Of a DNA stretch of 64,000 nucleotides, positions 22,901 to 36,183 are shown in pieces (the stretch's first letter is position 1; each line of letters opens with the position of its first letter). The notes below the pieces were generated by a model, which was not told the origin of the DNA, did no database searches, and worked only from the letters and a program-made list of their open reading frames with translations. This DNA comes from Pterobdella sp. o SKG-2022 (taxonomy: Eukaryota; Annelida; Clitellata; Hirudinida; Piscicolidae). A program made the translations under genes and the position numbers. Location of the stretch: assembly GCA_964035795.1 (NCBI GenBank), contig OZ038320.1:20292589-20356588 (forward strand), given 5' to 3'.

Positions 22901-25900
22901 ATTGCAAATTTCTCCTTAGTATTCAAGATTTGAAGTATGATTTTTTTGAATGTTTGAGTTTAGTTTTCGTCTTAACCAGTTAAAGCTTACCAATGAATTG
23001 TGGTATTTCATCGTTAGAATCAAGTACTTCAATGATCACTTGTCGATCTACATGTATTGAGTACATTGCTCTATTCTGTAGAAAAGTTGAACATTTATGT
23101 TGATTTCATAAAATATGTGATACGTAATGATTTCCATTATTTCAAATCGTTTTCAACATTATTATAAAGAAAAAAAATTTAATTTGCTAATGCAGAGATA
23201 ATATAAAACCAATCAACGACTAATTTGAAAAATAGTTTTTACCGCAGCTTTGATGTTGAGTATATATTTAGGAACAGTTTCAAAATCTAGTGCCCGGTAA
23301 GTCATGAGAACCATTTCATTTGTTTTATAATCTAATCGATGGAAGAAAGTGATAGGAGGTCCATTGTTTTCTGGTCTATCCCCAGGCGATATAACGTAGT
23401 TGAGGCTAGTGTCAGAATTTGCTGATGTGGCTTTGAAACGAGCAACTACATAGTTGACTGGAACATCTTCAGGAATCTGTATTAGTTGAATTGATTCGTC
23501 TTCCCACTTCGGAAGATCTGATATTTTTCTCAGAATTTCTACTGTTACTAATGCTTCACTCGATAGAGAAATGTCGCCTTTGTCTCTGGCTATTACACCA
23601 AATGTTATCTTTTTGTACTGTAAAAAAATTTTTCAAATATAGAATAAATTAATTTGAATAATCCATTTAATAAAAATTTAATTAACCCCTAGTAAAGAAC
23701 CGGCAAGTGAAATCCAGCCGTTTTTAGGGTTCAAATGGAAAAGATGAGAGTTTTCTGTTGAGTTTTTAATAAAGTATTCTATTTCACTATTTTTTCCTGA
23801 ATCTTTGTCAGTCGCGTAAATTTGTTTGAGTTTTTTATTTACTGGAATGGATTCTTCGAGACTTATTGAATATTCAGAAAGACTGTTGGATCAAAGTTTT
23901 TTAAAATATTATTTTTAAGCTTTACATTAATGTAAAGTTTAAAAATAATATTTAAAAAAATAATGTTAATATTATAAATTCAATTTTAACCACCTAAAAA
24001 TGGGAGCATTGTCATTCTTATCACCGATTTTTATTCTGAACGAACAAAAGCCTGCTAAGGAAGGGGAACCGTGATCCTCAGCCTTAACAGTGACCCCATA
24101 ATCAGTTATTCCAAATTTTGATTCTCGATCAAGAATATCAGTAGTGAAAATTAAGCCCGTTTTTGGGTTGATTTCAAATTTATCAAAGCTTAATTGTTCT
24201 CCAAAGCGTATAAGAGAGTAAGTCAGTTTGCTGTTTTCTCCAGTATCGTAATCAGTCGCTTTTACCTTCAAAGTTTTTGTTTCACTTCAGTACTTTTATT
24301 AAGTTTTATTATATTTTTTATAAAATTTACAAGAATTAAATGATAAAGTTGACTTATATTTTTAAAAAATTAAATTTACTTGGATCACGGGTGTACCGAT
24401 GTTTTCCTTCTCCATCACTGTAGGGTTGTATGTGGAACACAAGGGAAACTTTGGTGCATTGTTGTTGATGTCTTTTACCTCCACCACCACAACACCTACA
24501 TTTTTATTGTGCAGTTAAAACAGTTTACTTTTTACTGAACTATGAAGTTTTTTTTTGATAAATTTTAAAAATATGATAATCGTTTCAAACACAAAAATAA
24601 TTGCGGATAATGTTCAAACCTCTACTAATCAAAGAGTTGATTGCGCCGCAGCAAGAGCCGTCGTCAGTTGCAGATATATTCAAAAAGTACTTTGTAACTT
24701 GTTTAGCTAAAGCTCTCCTGAAATGATGAAACCAATTATTTTGCTGAAACATATATTGAAAAGTTTTAACCTCAGAGTTAATATTCCAGATTCGGATGTG
24801 ATCTCAAAAGGACCAGAAACCAATCTCCCTTCTGAAAAAATAATTATAAAATTGAATTTAAAAATAAAAATTCAATTTGAAAAAAACTTCTTCATTATAA
24901 GATATAAAAAAAAGGTTTAAACAAGAAGACAGTAATTTTTTCCAAAAGAAACTCAGTATTAGAAGAAGTCAAATAGAAAACATTAAAAAAAGATTTTTTA
25001 AAATTAAATAAAACAAATTCAAAGACTTTTTCATAGAAATCCTAATTTGAATCACTTCATTCTCAAATATCAGTTTTTAAATAGCGACTTTTGTAATTTG
25101 ATATTCAACCACAAAAAACGTGTTTTTTTTTTGTTTATTGAGAAGAGATTATAAAAAAATAGTTCACACAGCATAAAACTTATCTTACTAAAAATACTTC
25201 CAAAACTCGCATTAAAGATGACTAATTAAAATCACAGCTTTAATCACTGGCCTGGAAAGCTGTAAGTGAGGGCATCTCCATCGACATCATATGCCTGGAC
25301 CACATGGATAACAGTGCCTGCTGAGGCCTCCTCGTTAACTTGGATGTGCTCAACAGGGTTTCTTCATTGAAAATGATGTTTTATAAACTGTTTGACAGTT
25401 TAGTTAGTGAATTTTTGAATTACCTGAATGTTGGAGGGTGATCATTAACGTTAGTGACGATGAGCATTATGTTCGCAGATGCACTCAAACTAGGAGATCC
25501 GTTGTCGAAAGCTGTTATAGTGAAACTGTAGGCATGGCTTGGTTGTAAGTCGTAGTCTAGACCACTGAAACATGTTATTGAAGTTTTAAGCTCAAATATC
25601 CATGATAGGGTAATTTTTCAAAGACATCGTATGCATTTTTTTTTCAATATTTTGTAACGAAAAACATCAATTAAGAAGAATTTTCAATACATCTGTTGAG
25701 AATCAAAAACTATAATTTTCGATAAGTTTAGCCTTATAATAAAACGTTAGCGAATAAAAGATAGAGTAATAAATTTTGAATATATTAGCCGTATTTTATT
25801 TTCAAAAAACTTTTTTTAAAACATACTCTGCAACAATAATGTGAGCTATATTTGCAAAAGATTCGACTTTGAAGTGTGAATCTGAGAGAGAAAAATTCAG

Positions 25901-28900
25901 AACACCGTTCATGCCGGAATCTTCATCGGTTGCTTTGACTGGGAAAATATTTTTTAATCAACATATTAGAAAATAAATCAAATTTTTGTTTTCCCATTAT
26001 GAAATAAATAATTACTTTCTAAAACTTTGCTGCCAATGGAAATATCTTCGGGAATGTTTTGAACAATGAATTGGGAAAGGTGAAAAGTTGGGAAGTTGTC
26101 GTTCTCATCAGTTATCCTTATTTCAACCTAACAACGTTATTGAGGATTCTTTAAACATTCGAATACAGTATTCAAATTTATTAAAAAAATTTTATTATGT
26201 TAATTTAGTTTCGCTTTTACTTATATATTTTTAAATTGGCTATTATTTTCGAATTTTTATTGAAAGTTTATGTAAGTTTTCGAAACAATTAAAAGAAATA
26301 CGACTGAATTGAAAAGACTTTCATACTTTTATTAATTAATTAATTATATACAAATAAAAATAAAAACAATATTGTATTAATTAATAAGAAAGATTTTTCT
26401 CCATTTTATTTTGTTATCGAATACTTTACTTACTTAATATTTTTTATAAATAAAGATTTTTATGATTTTTCACACCAGGTTACATAATTATTTTTGTACT
26501 TTAATCATAACTCAATTAAGAATCGCTTAAGCATCATTCCTTGCTTGTAAATCTCTTTCACCTATCTTTTCCGATAATCTATTGTATTGAATGGCTTTTT
26601 ATATAATTATTTACTTGTTTTTCTAAACATACTTTGAATACAAATAAATATGTGTTAAATAAAAAGACTAGGTTATTTATTGAAATAAATACTGTAGTCT
26701 TTGTTTATTTTCTAAAAAACTAGTTTTTTAAGTTTTCTTTGTGGGTCGACGAGAGGTTCCAGATGGAACTATTATTCATTATTAATACCATACAGATATT
26801 TCATTTACATTTGACTTATTAAATAAGTAATGTTCCTACCTCTGCAGTACTTGTGAGTGGGTATTCAGACTGATCGATTGCCTTGACCAAATATGAAAAG
26901 TGTTGGCTTGCTTTTTCATAGTCCAGTTTAGATGTAAGAAATATAGTTCCGTTGTGATTATCTATTGTAAATTCTGAATCATCATCATCGGTTTTTGCTA
27001 ATTCATACATTATTGCATTGTTCGTGTGTGACATGGCCCTCACTTGACCTACCCTATAAAATAAAGGTATTTTTATTCCTTTTTAGGAAATCGATTTACT
27101 GAGGAAATATAGTGGAATTGAAAATAATTTTTCATCAGTATAAAAACTGTTCAAATTTGCTTAAGTGAACCGGATTAATTAAATTTTAGTGATATAACAA
27201 TAATTTTGAAACAATGTGTCAAGTAAATTAAGTTTTCTTTCATGCTCTTTTTGAGTTTTTCAAAAAAACAAAATGAACTAAAATAAACTTTGCAACAAAA
27301 ATACTGCAATGCAATTACAAATGAGATTAAAGTAGCATTAACTTCAAAAGTTTTTAGACCAAACTAAGAATATGACTGTTGAATAAGGGGATTTACACAA
27401 AAATTGAAATTGTTATCATTTATATAACTTTGTTCTAAGTTTTTTTTGACAGTTTTTCTATCAATTATTTAAACATTTAACTTTCTACTATTTCAAATAA
27501 CACTTTTATAAACGTTGATTATCTTTTTATTTTTTTTCTTCGTTTTTCTTCCTCCGTGTACCTTTGAACTATCAAAATATATTCTTGTACTATTGTTTTA
27601 GCAATAAACGCATTTCTTTTTTTTTCCCATAATTATATACCATATTCGATCTTATTTAGCAACACAGTTGTCTGTGCTGAACTCTACAATATATCTTTTC
27701 TTTCTATACTCATCTTATTTTATAAGCCCATTTTTCCAGCCCATTGAATGTTTTTCGGAGTTTTTTTATTACATTTTTTCAATTTTTTTCCCTTGTTTTT
27801 TATATTAAATTTTTTTTAATGATGCAATTTTTCAGTATTTCTTAATATTCATTTATTCAGATAATTTTATTTTTTCCCCCATCATCACTTTAAGCTGTCT
27901 CAACCAATTCTTCGTCATCAGATGTGTCTGTGATGACGTAATTGGACTTGCTGTCCAACTTTCCAAAACTCCTCTAAAAAAGTCAAAAATGAGATTATGG
28001 TATAATTAAAAATTCTTTAGAATCTGCATATACGTATATTGATTTATAAATATTTCCATCTCATTGTTTCTGATGCCTGTCTATCTTTCCAACCCAAACA
28101 AAACTTAATAAGTAACCACCATCATATTTTTTAAACTTAGCCGAGTTGGCATTCACTCTAATTTTCAAAAACTATAATTCATTGTATTTCATTTTTTATT
28201 TTTCTTTTACCAATAACTTTTCTATATAAGTAGTGAGATTACCATTTTAATATATCAAAAATCCTAAACACGCACATTCCGTAGTTTCTCTTTTTCCTTC
28301 AACATTTTATTTACGTGTTTATAGCTATAAATATTTTTTATTTCCGTTAAATTTTATTTTTTCATTTTTTCTAAAAATTTTTTAATTTCAATAATAGAAT
28401 TTTTCTTTATACCCCTATGTCTATAATATCTCATGTAGCTATATTAGTATGAATTTGATCAATCATATTGGTACTGATACCAAACTACACAAATTAATTA
28501 GAAATCATAATTTAAAAAAATATTGAATCAATAAAGAATTATATATTTTTCATTCTTACCTATAACCTTCCAATGTATTCTCAGAAAGGTTAAAAATGTA
28601 ATGGTTCGAGTAGAACTGAGGCGCTCTCCTTCCCACAATGATACTGACACGCGCTAGGGCACTTCTTTGGATTTCGTCAGCTGCAATGTCTTGAGCATAA
28701 ACGTCTGTAAAATAATTGAAACATTCAAAAATATACTAAGCATACTTTTAAAAACATAAACCTATAGAAAAAAATATAAAATATAAAATATTGTTATACT
28801 TGTAAATTAAAGGTCCAAAATAGAAACTCAATCCATACCTACAAAATATTCTTTATTTTTTGAAAATTGGTTTCTGTTTGTTCTCAAAACCCCTGATATG

Positions 28901-31900
28901 CTATCGATTTCGAACAATCCTTCATGCTTGTAGTGGACAAAACGGTGGTTTATATCATTCTTTTGGCTCTCAATTTCATTGTTATGGCTGTTTTGATCAT
29001 CTGAAATTAACGAACTTTTTTGTAAATTAATTTACTAAACTTCAAACTCATTTTATTTAGAACAAAATTCAATAAATTGACAAAAAAATCTTAAATTACT
29101 TCTTTAATTTGGTTGTTTTACCTGAATGAATGAAGTATCTGATCTCACTATTTTCATCCTTGTCTTGGGCCACTAGTTGGAATACAGTGGTTCCCTGGGG
29201 AGCGTCAGAAGAGATGGAAGCCAGGTAAGGTTGAGGAATGTTGAGAAAATGTGGTTTTTCATCATTAACATCTTCTACTTCTATCAATACTGATTGGTTT
29301 CTTCTATCTTTAAATTGTTGTCAAAAAATGTTTCAATAATTAATGCTTAAAAAATTTTTACTTTAAAAGAAATTCTAAAAGTTCTTATTCAATTTTTTAT
29401 ATAACTTTTTGCGTTAGTCATAAATAAAATACGAATTTATTGAAATTGGAAAAATAAATTCATTATAACTGCAAGTTATATAAGAAAGTTCAAAAAGTTA
29501 ACTACCATTCCACGCAAATATTTACGTACAAGCTACAAACACTAGATAAGAACATTATCCTTGACTTTATAGTTTTACTCCAAACTATAAATAATAATTT
29601 GTTTTGATTTTTTGTATCAATTTGCCTTTTGTTTATTGCTTAAGCTGTGCATCTGTTTTGATTAGAAATATAAGTTTTATTTATGGAATAAATTAATTTT
29701 TTAAAGACATCTTAATGTATTTTGAATAACTAAATTATCATATAAACTTGGAATGCGATTATTATAAGGCGAAATCTATTGAAGATTATGGCTTTTTTAG
29801 CTGTCCTAATTAATGTTTTAAAACCTCGTGTAATCAACGCAAAACTGAAATATTTTTATAAGAATTTTTTTTTGTAAAACATTGAAGTGTTTTCAATGAA
29901 TTTTTATATATAATGTATATCATTTGAGTAATAATATGAAATCAATTTTATCGAAACATTCAATGTTTTTTTTTCAAAAGGAGAGTAAAGGAAGACAATG
30001 AGAAGAGAGAACTTCATTGGATATATAAGCAGCTTGTCGCCTTCAAAAAGACAAATGATGTATTATCGCATAAATGCTTTTGTTTTTAAAAAGCTAAATT
30101 GAAAATTTCCATTTAAATGAACTATTTTAGATGAGAAAAACCGAAAACCATTTAAAAATGAGCGAAATTCTATAAGTTAATGATATTGAGCGAGAATTTT
30201 CGTTTAAGAATAACATCTTTAGCGAGGGTATCAGCTCATGCATATTCGACACTTTTTTCTTTCACTTAATTGACCATTACTTACACGCCCTGCAGTATTT
30301 TTATTACTCTATTTTCATAATTATTTGAATGACACATTTTCTCTTAAAATGTTCATTAATCCTTTAGTTTCATCCAGTTATCTACTGAGTAGCCCTCCTC
30401 AGTTGATCAGCATTTTAAAAACTGAAATTAAATCAATTATGTGTTGAAGTTTGATCATATTTTATTTCAAAAATTTTGTTCTAGTTATCTTATTTCTAAA
30501 GGTATGAGTTAAACTAGCAAAACTCAAAAATTTAGTATCTTTAGTATTTTGGGTGTTCTTTTTATGAAACCAGTTAAAATCTTCATTAAGTTTAATTTTA
30601 TTTTTTATACATTTCTAAACCGATTATTTGAAATATACTTTGAACTTTGCATCAAATGGCCAGTTTTCATAATTATTGTTAATGCTAGTTTGAGGAAGTT
30701 TACCAACTTTTTACCGACAATAATTTTTTCTTGTGAGTTTTATTATATCTTTATTATTTAGGTCAAATTGGTAGTTCTCAATCATCGCTTTAAACGTTTG
30801 CAGACTCCAACGCCCCAAGCAATTGTTCAAGAACAATAACATGCTAAAAATTCTAATTATTATTTCAAACTATATAATTAAGAACTAAATTGAATGTTTT
30901 CAAGTTAGTTTAATGTTGGATAAGAGTATTAAAAAATTGACTATTTGAATGTCAGAAATTGAAAATAGTCAAAAACAATAAAAAATTGATTTATAAATAA
31001 ATAATCTTTAAAATATTTTTTGGGCAACTTCACTTGGTATGGCACTCATCTATCTAACACCTCCATCAGCACCTCCGTGTTTAATATCATATGGAGGTCT
31101 TATAATTTCGGAAATTATTACCTATAAGAGGATACTTTTTGGCAGTTTTATTATTGGTATTGAGTAGTTTTTTGTGTAATAGTTTTTTCAAAATATAAAA
31201 AATAGATTTTTAAAGAAAAAGATAGTTGAAAATTTTTGGCAAGTCTTTAAATTTTTTTCTAGATCTGTGTTCATAAATAGAAGTTGAAAAAAATTCTTCA
31301 GTATAAATAAAACATACAAGTCTGCAAATTGCTAAAATTAAATTTTTATTGTCTTTGAAAGCAAACCCATTAATCTTGCCTATATAAAAATTATATTCTC
31401 AATAATTTGAGTCTTATGCTTGAGCTTTTCGTTCATAACAATTGCTTCCTAAGTTTCAACTCGATGCATAAACTCATTCTAGTTTTGAAAGTTAAGCAAA
31501 TTAGCTTTAAAAAGCTTCATTTTAATAGATTGATAATTACTGCCATCTAAAATTAAAACAATTTTGCTTTTAATTTTCTAAAAACTTGAAGATTTTAAAT
31601 TCAAAGATTTTTCGGTACTGATTCCAAGAAGCTCACACACTACCTATCTTTGAACTTAAAAAGTAAAATCATCGTTTAGAGAATATTTAAAAATATTCAA
31701 TCAATTAAATTATTTTTTTCAAAATTTTAAAAATCTATAAATTTTTTGAACAAAAACTTTTTATTTCTTATAAAGTTGATGACTGCAATTTTAACTTAAA
31801 TTTGAGTTCTTTTTTCAAGAAAACAATACTTTGTAATAAATCTCACTGTCAAAACCATATTTACTACATCAAAAGTTTTGTTGAAGCATTTCATGATGAA

Positions 31901-34900
31901 CCAATAAATACCATTATGAATTTAAATTTATGTTTCAAAAAAATTTCAAATTGAATTTTACAAAAAAAGAATAAAATTATCGAAAATATAAAAGATACAC
32001 GGAGGAAATAAATACTATAAAAGACTTACACGCCTACAACGAATAATCGTCGTTCTAAAACTCGTATAGAGTTGCATTGGAAAAGTTATAAAGAATATGT
32101 GCGATTATCTAGTGCGTTCTTCATTGCTACTTGCAGTCAACAATTGAAATAAAACTATATTGCCTATTTTGAAAAAATACAAATATTTTATTCTCATCAA
32201 TGACTTCGTTCTCACCTATGAACAGGAAAAGAAGTTCCTAAAAACAACTATTGGCATTTTTTTGTATGCAACAGAAAGATTGTGAAAATATTTATTTAGA
32301 TAACAGAAGTGATTGATACTTTTTTGTTTATAAATTCAGTTTTTACAATTTTAAAAACAAAAATCTTTTTTAAATCAGTTCGAATGAAAAAAAATCACAA
32401 AAGAAGCTCAGAACAATGAGACTCGCTATAATGATAAAAAACAAGACTGGCTCAATAAACGACTAGTAAATGAAACGTAGGCAGCATATAAATGCAAGAA
32501 TAACACCGTAATTTTATTATTGAAGTAGACGGGCAGTCTGTCTTCTAGACAATAACATTGGTAACATTGTTAAGCCCAGCAAAAAATTATCTTATGAACT
32601 AGTTCTTTCATATTTAAATGTTTATTCAATACAACTTTCAAAAAATAAAGATTATTTTGAAAATCATTTTTTCAAGCTACTTGATTCGTAATACTGAATT
32701 ATTATTATTATTATTACTGAATTAAACATATAAAGCTTTTACAAAAGTAAAATACACTTGATATATATTTGGGAAAGTAAAAACATATAAAACTGAAGAC
32801 GACTTTAAAAACAATCACATTCTTTTATAAAACTAATGAAGATTTTTCTAAATATTGTTTTCAATTTAAAACTGAATAAATATTAATATGAAAAAAATTG
32901 ACTATTTCTATTTTGGCTTTTCAAAATCAACTTTAAAAAATTCCAACGTTAAAATAAAAATGTATAATTTGAATGAAGAATGTAACATTTTTTTGTGAGC
33001 AGACCCCATAATGATTAAATGTACAGAATAATGAATGGATGAGCTTGTGATAGGTAATTGATTGATGCTTTTTTTGCCCAGGTGAGAGTAAAGTTTTAAA
33101 ATTATTGTCCACAACAAAAACCGCCCGCTTTCAGCGATTGACGTAAAAATATCAAATTTTGTTAAAATGAAACTTATCTATAATGCGATTCTTATGTTAG
33201 AAAAGTAAATATTTGATTGAATGATATATTTTGTTGTTGAAAAAGAAATTTGAAAATTTATTTTTTTTTATATAATAATTTCATCATTTTTTTAATTTTA
33301 TAGAAAAATCTTTGTAATAGAAAACAATAAATATCCATTGTATGAAAATATAACTTTTAGTTGAACTACACTGCACACTTGATTTAGTTCCAAATAAAAT
33401 GGAAATGTAGTTTAAAATTACCATCCACTTAAGCTAGCACATGTGGTAACTTTTTATCTCTCGCAGGCTTTTGTTATTTTCCGTGTCTAAAAAAACCTAT
33501 TTAAAATATGATTGTTCAACTGAAAGTTTAAATAGTTTTCAACAAGGAATTCTTAGTTAATTTTACGTTCAATTAGTTTATTTTATTAAGCCTTAAAGAT
33601 TCCAAAGACTCTAAAGCTTCTAACATAGTTATCCCCTCAGCCAAAAGCTCATCTTTATGAAATCCTACAATTTTTCTAATCCCTTTTTTAATTTATTTCA
33701 CCCTTTTAACCTGGTCAACTTGAAATTGCAAGCATAACCATTTCATTATACAGATTGATAGTTTTTTAGCTCTTCCAACTTTACAATTTTTTCTACTATT
33801 TTCAATTTACCTTTTTTACTTTTTCTATTTAGTAATTCTACTCTTATTTTTTGCCTATTTACTTTGAATATATATTTCCATTTTATTTTTAAAAAATTCA
33901 TTTTCACAAAAATATATTTTAAAAAACATTTATATAACTATTTTATATTTTTTATACGTTAATTGTTTCATGGCTACTATAAGCTATTAACTCTTTATCC
34001 CCAAATTAATCTTTTGATTTCGTTCGAGCCACTGAAGCGTTGAAACATCTGTCCTATATACACACCAGCTTTGAAGTTCGATTTTGTTAAACCTTTCTAT
34101 AACTTCACACTATGAGATACTTTCAATTTATAATAATCAAAGCTAATCAGCCATTTCCGTCTATCTAACATTTTATAGTCGTTTTTATCATTTTTCTAAG
34201 AAATATTTTTCTAGTCAAAAAAAATTAATAATTTGAAATTAAAAATTTTATTGAATTATTTTAATTTGAAAAGGCAATGAAATTCTCGCTGCCCATGAAG
34301 TATACGAATCTATCTTCAAACTCATCTTCAATTCAAGCAAATATTTCGAATTAACTTTTCAAAACATCCAATAACTATTCAAAATGTATCATCTTTATTA
34401 TTTCTGTGGGAAAATATTCTTTAAATCCATCATCACTTGTTGCTATCGCCTAAGTGCAGGTGAAAGCCTCAGAAACCTCGAGTGGCTGCAACTATTAACC
34501 AACATTTTTTTTGCAGCTCTTCAACGTTTGCAGTGCTATTTAGAAAATATTATATTTATTTTAACTATTTTTGATAAAAATCACTTTAAAAAATTAAAAA
34601 TTTTATCATTTAAAATATTCTCTCATTTTAAAATTTTTTTGCCACCAAAATATTTCTCGAAATGAACAATTGTGAATCCTTAAGGCTCCCAACTTTAAAA
34701 TTCGCTCGAAAACTTGTTACCTCATGATCATAGTTTTTGAATATTGAAAAGTTATTAAGCAGATCAAAATATTACAATATTTGCGTTTTTTCTTCAATAA
34801 CTCAAAAACAAAATATATTTTCACACAATTATAACCATTTGAAAAAAAAAACTTATTCTTCATGAATATTTATTGGGAATAATATTTCTGATTAATTTCG

Positions 34901-36183
34901 TTTCAAGATCTGTACATTATTCATGCGCACTAAATCAAGCCTCTGTAACACGTATTTTATATTGTATTTTATTATATTCGTTTAGATGAAAGCATTTTAT
35001 GCATAAAATACAATTAGATCTCAGCTTAATTCAATTTATTATAACAGTTTTAAAAAATCTTACATTGAATTGTTATTTCAAATATGATGTAATGTTCAAC
35101 AAAATATTAATTCGCCTATAACTAGCGTTACTTGCATGGATGTATACAAATGAAATCATAAGGGTAATGAATCAATATCAGGAGGTGAGACGGTGCCAAG
35201 TAGAATAAGTTCTTTTCAAGTGATCACCTTTATTAATAGTGCTCAAGATTCTAAATTGAGAGATTTTTAAGGTTTTTTTCATCTAATTTATTTTTTTGAA
35301 TTTTTTTACATTTTTATCAATTGATATACTTTTTTTTAAATGAGAAATGAGCTATTATTTCAAAATTTTAAAGGCGTTCACTGAAAGGTGTCAAAGAAAT
35401 TTGCTTAGAAAATTTAAAATTAACTTTAAATATTCACAGCCATTGAAAACAACAAAAATAATTTTGAGATGAATGCTTTATTATACATCGATAATGAACT
35501 TGTGAAGATAACTCACAGAATGAATCGGTACTCCTCGTAACGAACACAGTTAGTCTTATCCTGTCCATCGTTTCATAATCCAGTTTTTTGCCTTGTTTTA
35601 AACTTAATGTTCCAGACACTCTTTGAATTGCTAACAAACTCTTTTCGCCATTCATCTTTTTGGCTCCACTTTTTTCTGCCTCATCATTAACACTGCTTCC
35701 TCTTGTGTTTGTTACCTTCACAGTTTCTTCTATTATCTCAAACCTTTCGTCTAGGTGAAGTTTTGGGAGTTTCAATAAAACTCCTGTTGAATTTTCTGGT
35801 ATTTTAATGTGAATCGGAGCAGACACTTTTCTGCGCTTTCGACTTTTTGGCGTGAACGCCCGGCGTTTGCTCGGGCTGAATAATGACGTGATCAGATTCT
35901 TTTGAGTTTCAACTTTGTCATTGAAGAATTTTTGAATTTTTCTCATTTTTGAAAATTTTCTTTTTTTAGTTATGATTTCATTTACAGTTGGCTTTGCGAA
36001 CAAACGGTTTTTAAAATAACCTTTGTTAACGGTTTCATGAAAACTTACTTTTGAAGAATATGTTATTTTATTTTCCATGTTTGTTTCTATAAATTCTTTG
36101 TTGTTGGTATTATAAAGAGAATCAATGTTGAGGTTTGAAACTAGATTTAGTATTGGCAAGAGTATTAGTATTTTGGCATGCAT
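12665..36183 (-). CDS. CadN: Neural (DN-type, type III) classical cadherin
   Basis: This calcium-dependent homophilic adhesion receptor acts at adherens junctions and in axon and photoreceptor targeting. I could join 52 coding exons whose phases all agree, closing at 2986 residues (Drosophila CadN is about 3,100). Order of parts: signal peptide (MHAKILILLPILNLVSNLN); a basic propeptide ending in a furin-like RKRR at residues 115-118; about 15 cadherin repeats shown by DxNDNxP linkers such as DVNDEKPHF, DENDNFPTF, DVNDNPPQF and DINDNAPVF; a non-chordate-specific juxtamembrane region with EGF and laminin-G domains; one membrane helix; and a catenin-binding tail. Introns are mostly 50-400 nt, except intron 1 (29308-35516), intron 4 (27054-28559) and a 0.7-kb one at 26128-26839. 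Two junctions need GC donors. The ATG chosen starts the only long frame with a signal peptide. Confidence 0.95.
14121..17839 (-). other. CadN: CadN exons 36-47: non-chordate juxtamembrane, EGF and laminin-G region
   Basis: Exons: 17752-17839, 17411-17592, 17102-17334, 16718-17043, 16189-16657, 15796-16128, 15505-15733, 15268-15384, 14991-15178, 14677-14920, 14458-14583, 14121-14322. The start RRVYVEDEDDWDLKDKTF matches the 'GRVYV.D.DDWDL.DK.F' element typical of type III cadherins. EGF 1 spans exons 39-40 (CEKRTCLHGGRC then CLCSNGYGGSFC). Laminin-G 1 follows and ends GCIRNLRINGI. Exon 42 is a hydrophilic linker. EGF 2 is exon 43 (CVCKPGWRGNNC). Laminin-G 2 ends GCMKDIRLNG in exon 47. This architecture is what separates invertebrate type III from vertebrate type I/II classical cadherins. 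Confidence 0.9.
25704..25753 (-). repeat. Dispersed short repeat, copy in a CadN intron
   Basis: On the minus strand this reads CGCTAACGTTTTATTATAAG, then GCTAAACTTATCGAAAATTATAG, matching the INO80B and kinase-intron copies with few changes. Confidence 0.6.
27890..27971 (-). CDS. Candidate alternative terminal exon inside CadN intron 4
   Basis: Between CadN exons 4 and 5 lies a less A+T-rich patch with a pyrimidine-rich acceptor (TTTTTTAGAG). It is open for 26 codons and ends in TAA. In the phase that exon 4 supplies, it would add SFGKLDSKSNYVITDTSDDE and a few further residues to the truncated ectodomain. AATAAA-type strings follow within 35 nt. Splicing into it would replace everything after the first repeats with a short acidic tail. 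It could equally be a chance frame or part of an unrelated transcript; only RNA data can tell. Confidence 0.3.
29308..35516 (-). other. CadN: CadN intron 1, 6.2 kb
   Basis: No exon with cadherin character was found here on either strand. The only local oddity is a richer patch around 31022-31100 with two purine/pyrimidine-complementary motifs (ACCTCC and GGAGGT). Large first introns of cadherin genes often hold enhancers, but nothing here shows that directly. A short (ATT)n tract lies at about 32700-32717. Confidence 0.4.
35517..36183 (-). other. CadN: CadN exon 1: signal peptide, propeptide and first repeat start
   Basis: This single 667-nt exon carries the start codon, a hydrophobic leader, and about 95 Lys/Arg-rich residues. 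The furin-type RKRR at 115-118 is followed by SAPIHIKIPENSTGVLLKL, which looks like the first strand of the mature ectodomain. It ends at a good donor (GTGAGT, 35511-35516) and joins across 6.2 kb to the exon at 29122-29307, giving a smooth cadherin strand (FVTRSTDSF then YRRNQSVLIEVEDVNDEKP). Confidence 0.8.

Larger units (their letters stand above)
18178..29307 (-). other. CadN: CadN exons 2-35: tandem extracellular cadherin repeats
   Basis: Exons: 29122-29307, 28839-29000, 28560-28704, 26840-27053, 26016-26127, 25827-25938, 25424-25564, 25252-25361, 24771-24831, 24620-24717, 24380-24495, 23994-24265, 23687-23882, 23243-23617, 22991-23075, 22784-22896, 22596-22690, 22440-22534, 22283-22356, 22130-22199, 21932-22047, 21659-21838, 21042-21159, 20706-20903, 20482-20610, 20312-20413, 19990-20240, 19820-19909, 19556-19707, 19317-19453, 18957-19076, 18615-18758, 18426-18548, 18178-18267. 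Calcium-binding linkers are intact in most repeats. Several are degenerate: NINNNAPKF (about 24455), GRRAPQF (about 28630), ISDLPKW (about 23510) and the last, DLNDHVHK (about 18230). The fourteenth repeat region carries a cysteine-rich insert, CYGSCPCWENPAC (about 18650). Degenerate linkers could mark flexible, calcium-free joints. Confidence 0.9.

Noticed and set aside
12665..36183. Splitting the cadherin region into two genes at the long introns
   Set aside because: Phases and cadherin strands continue smoothly over both long introns, only one signal peptide and one membrane helix exist, and the total length fits DN-cadherin.
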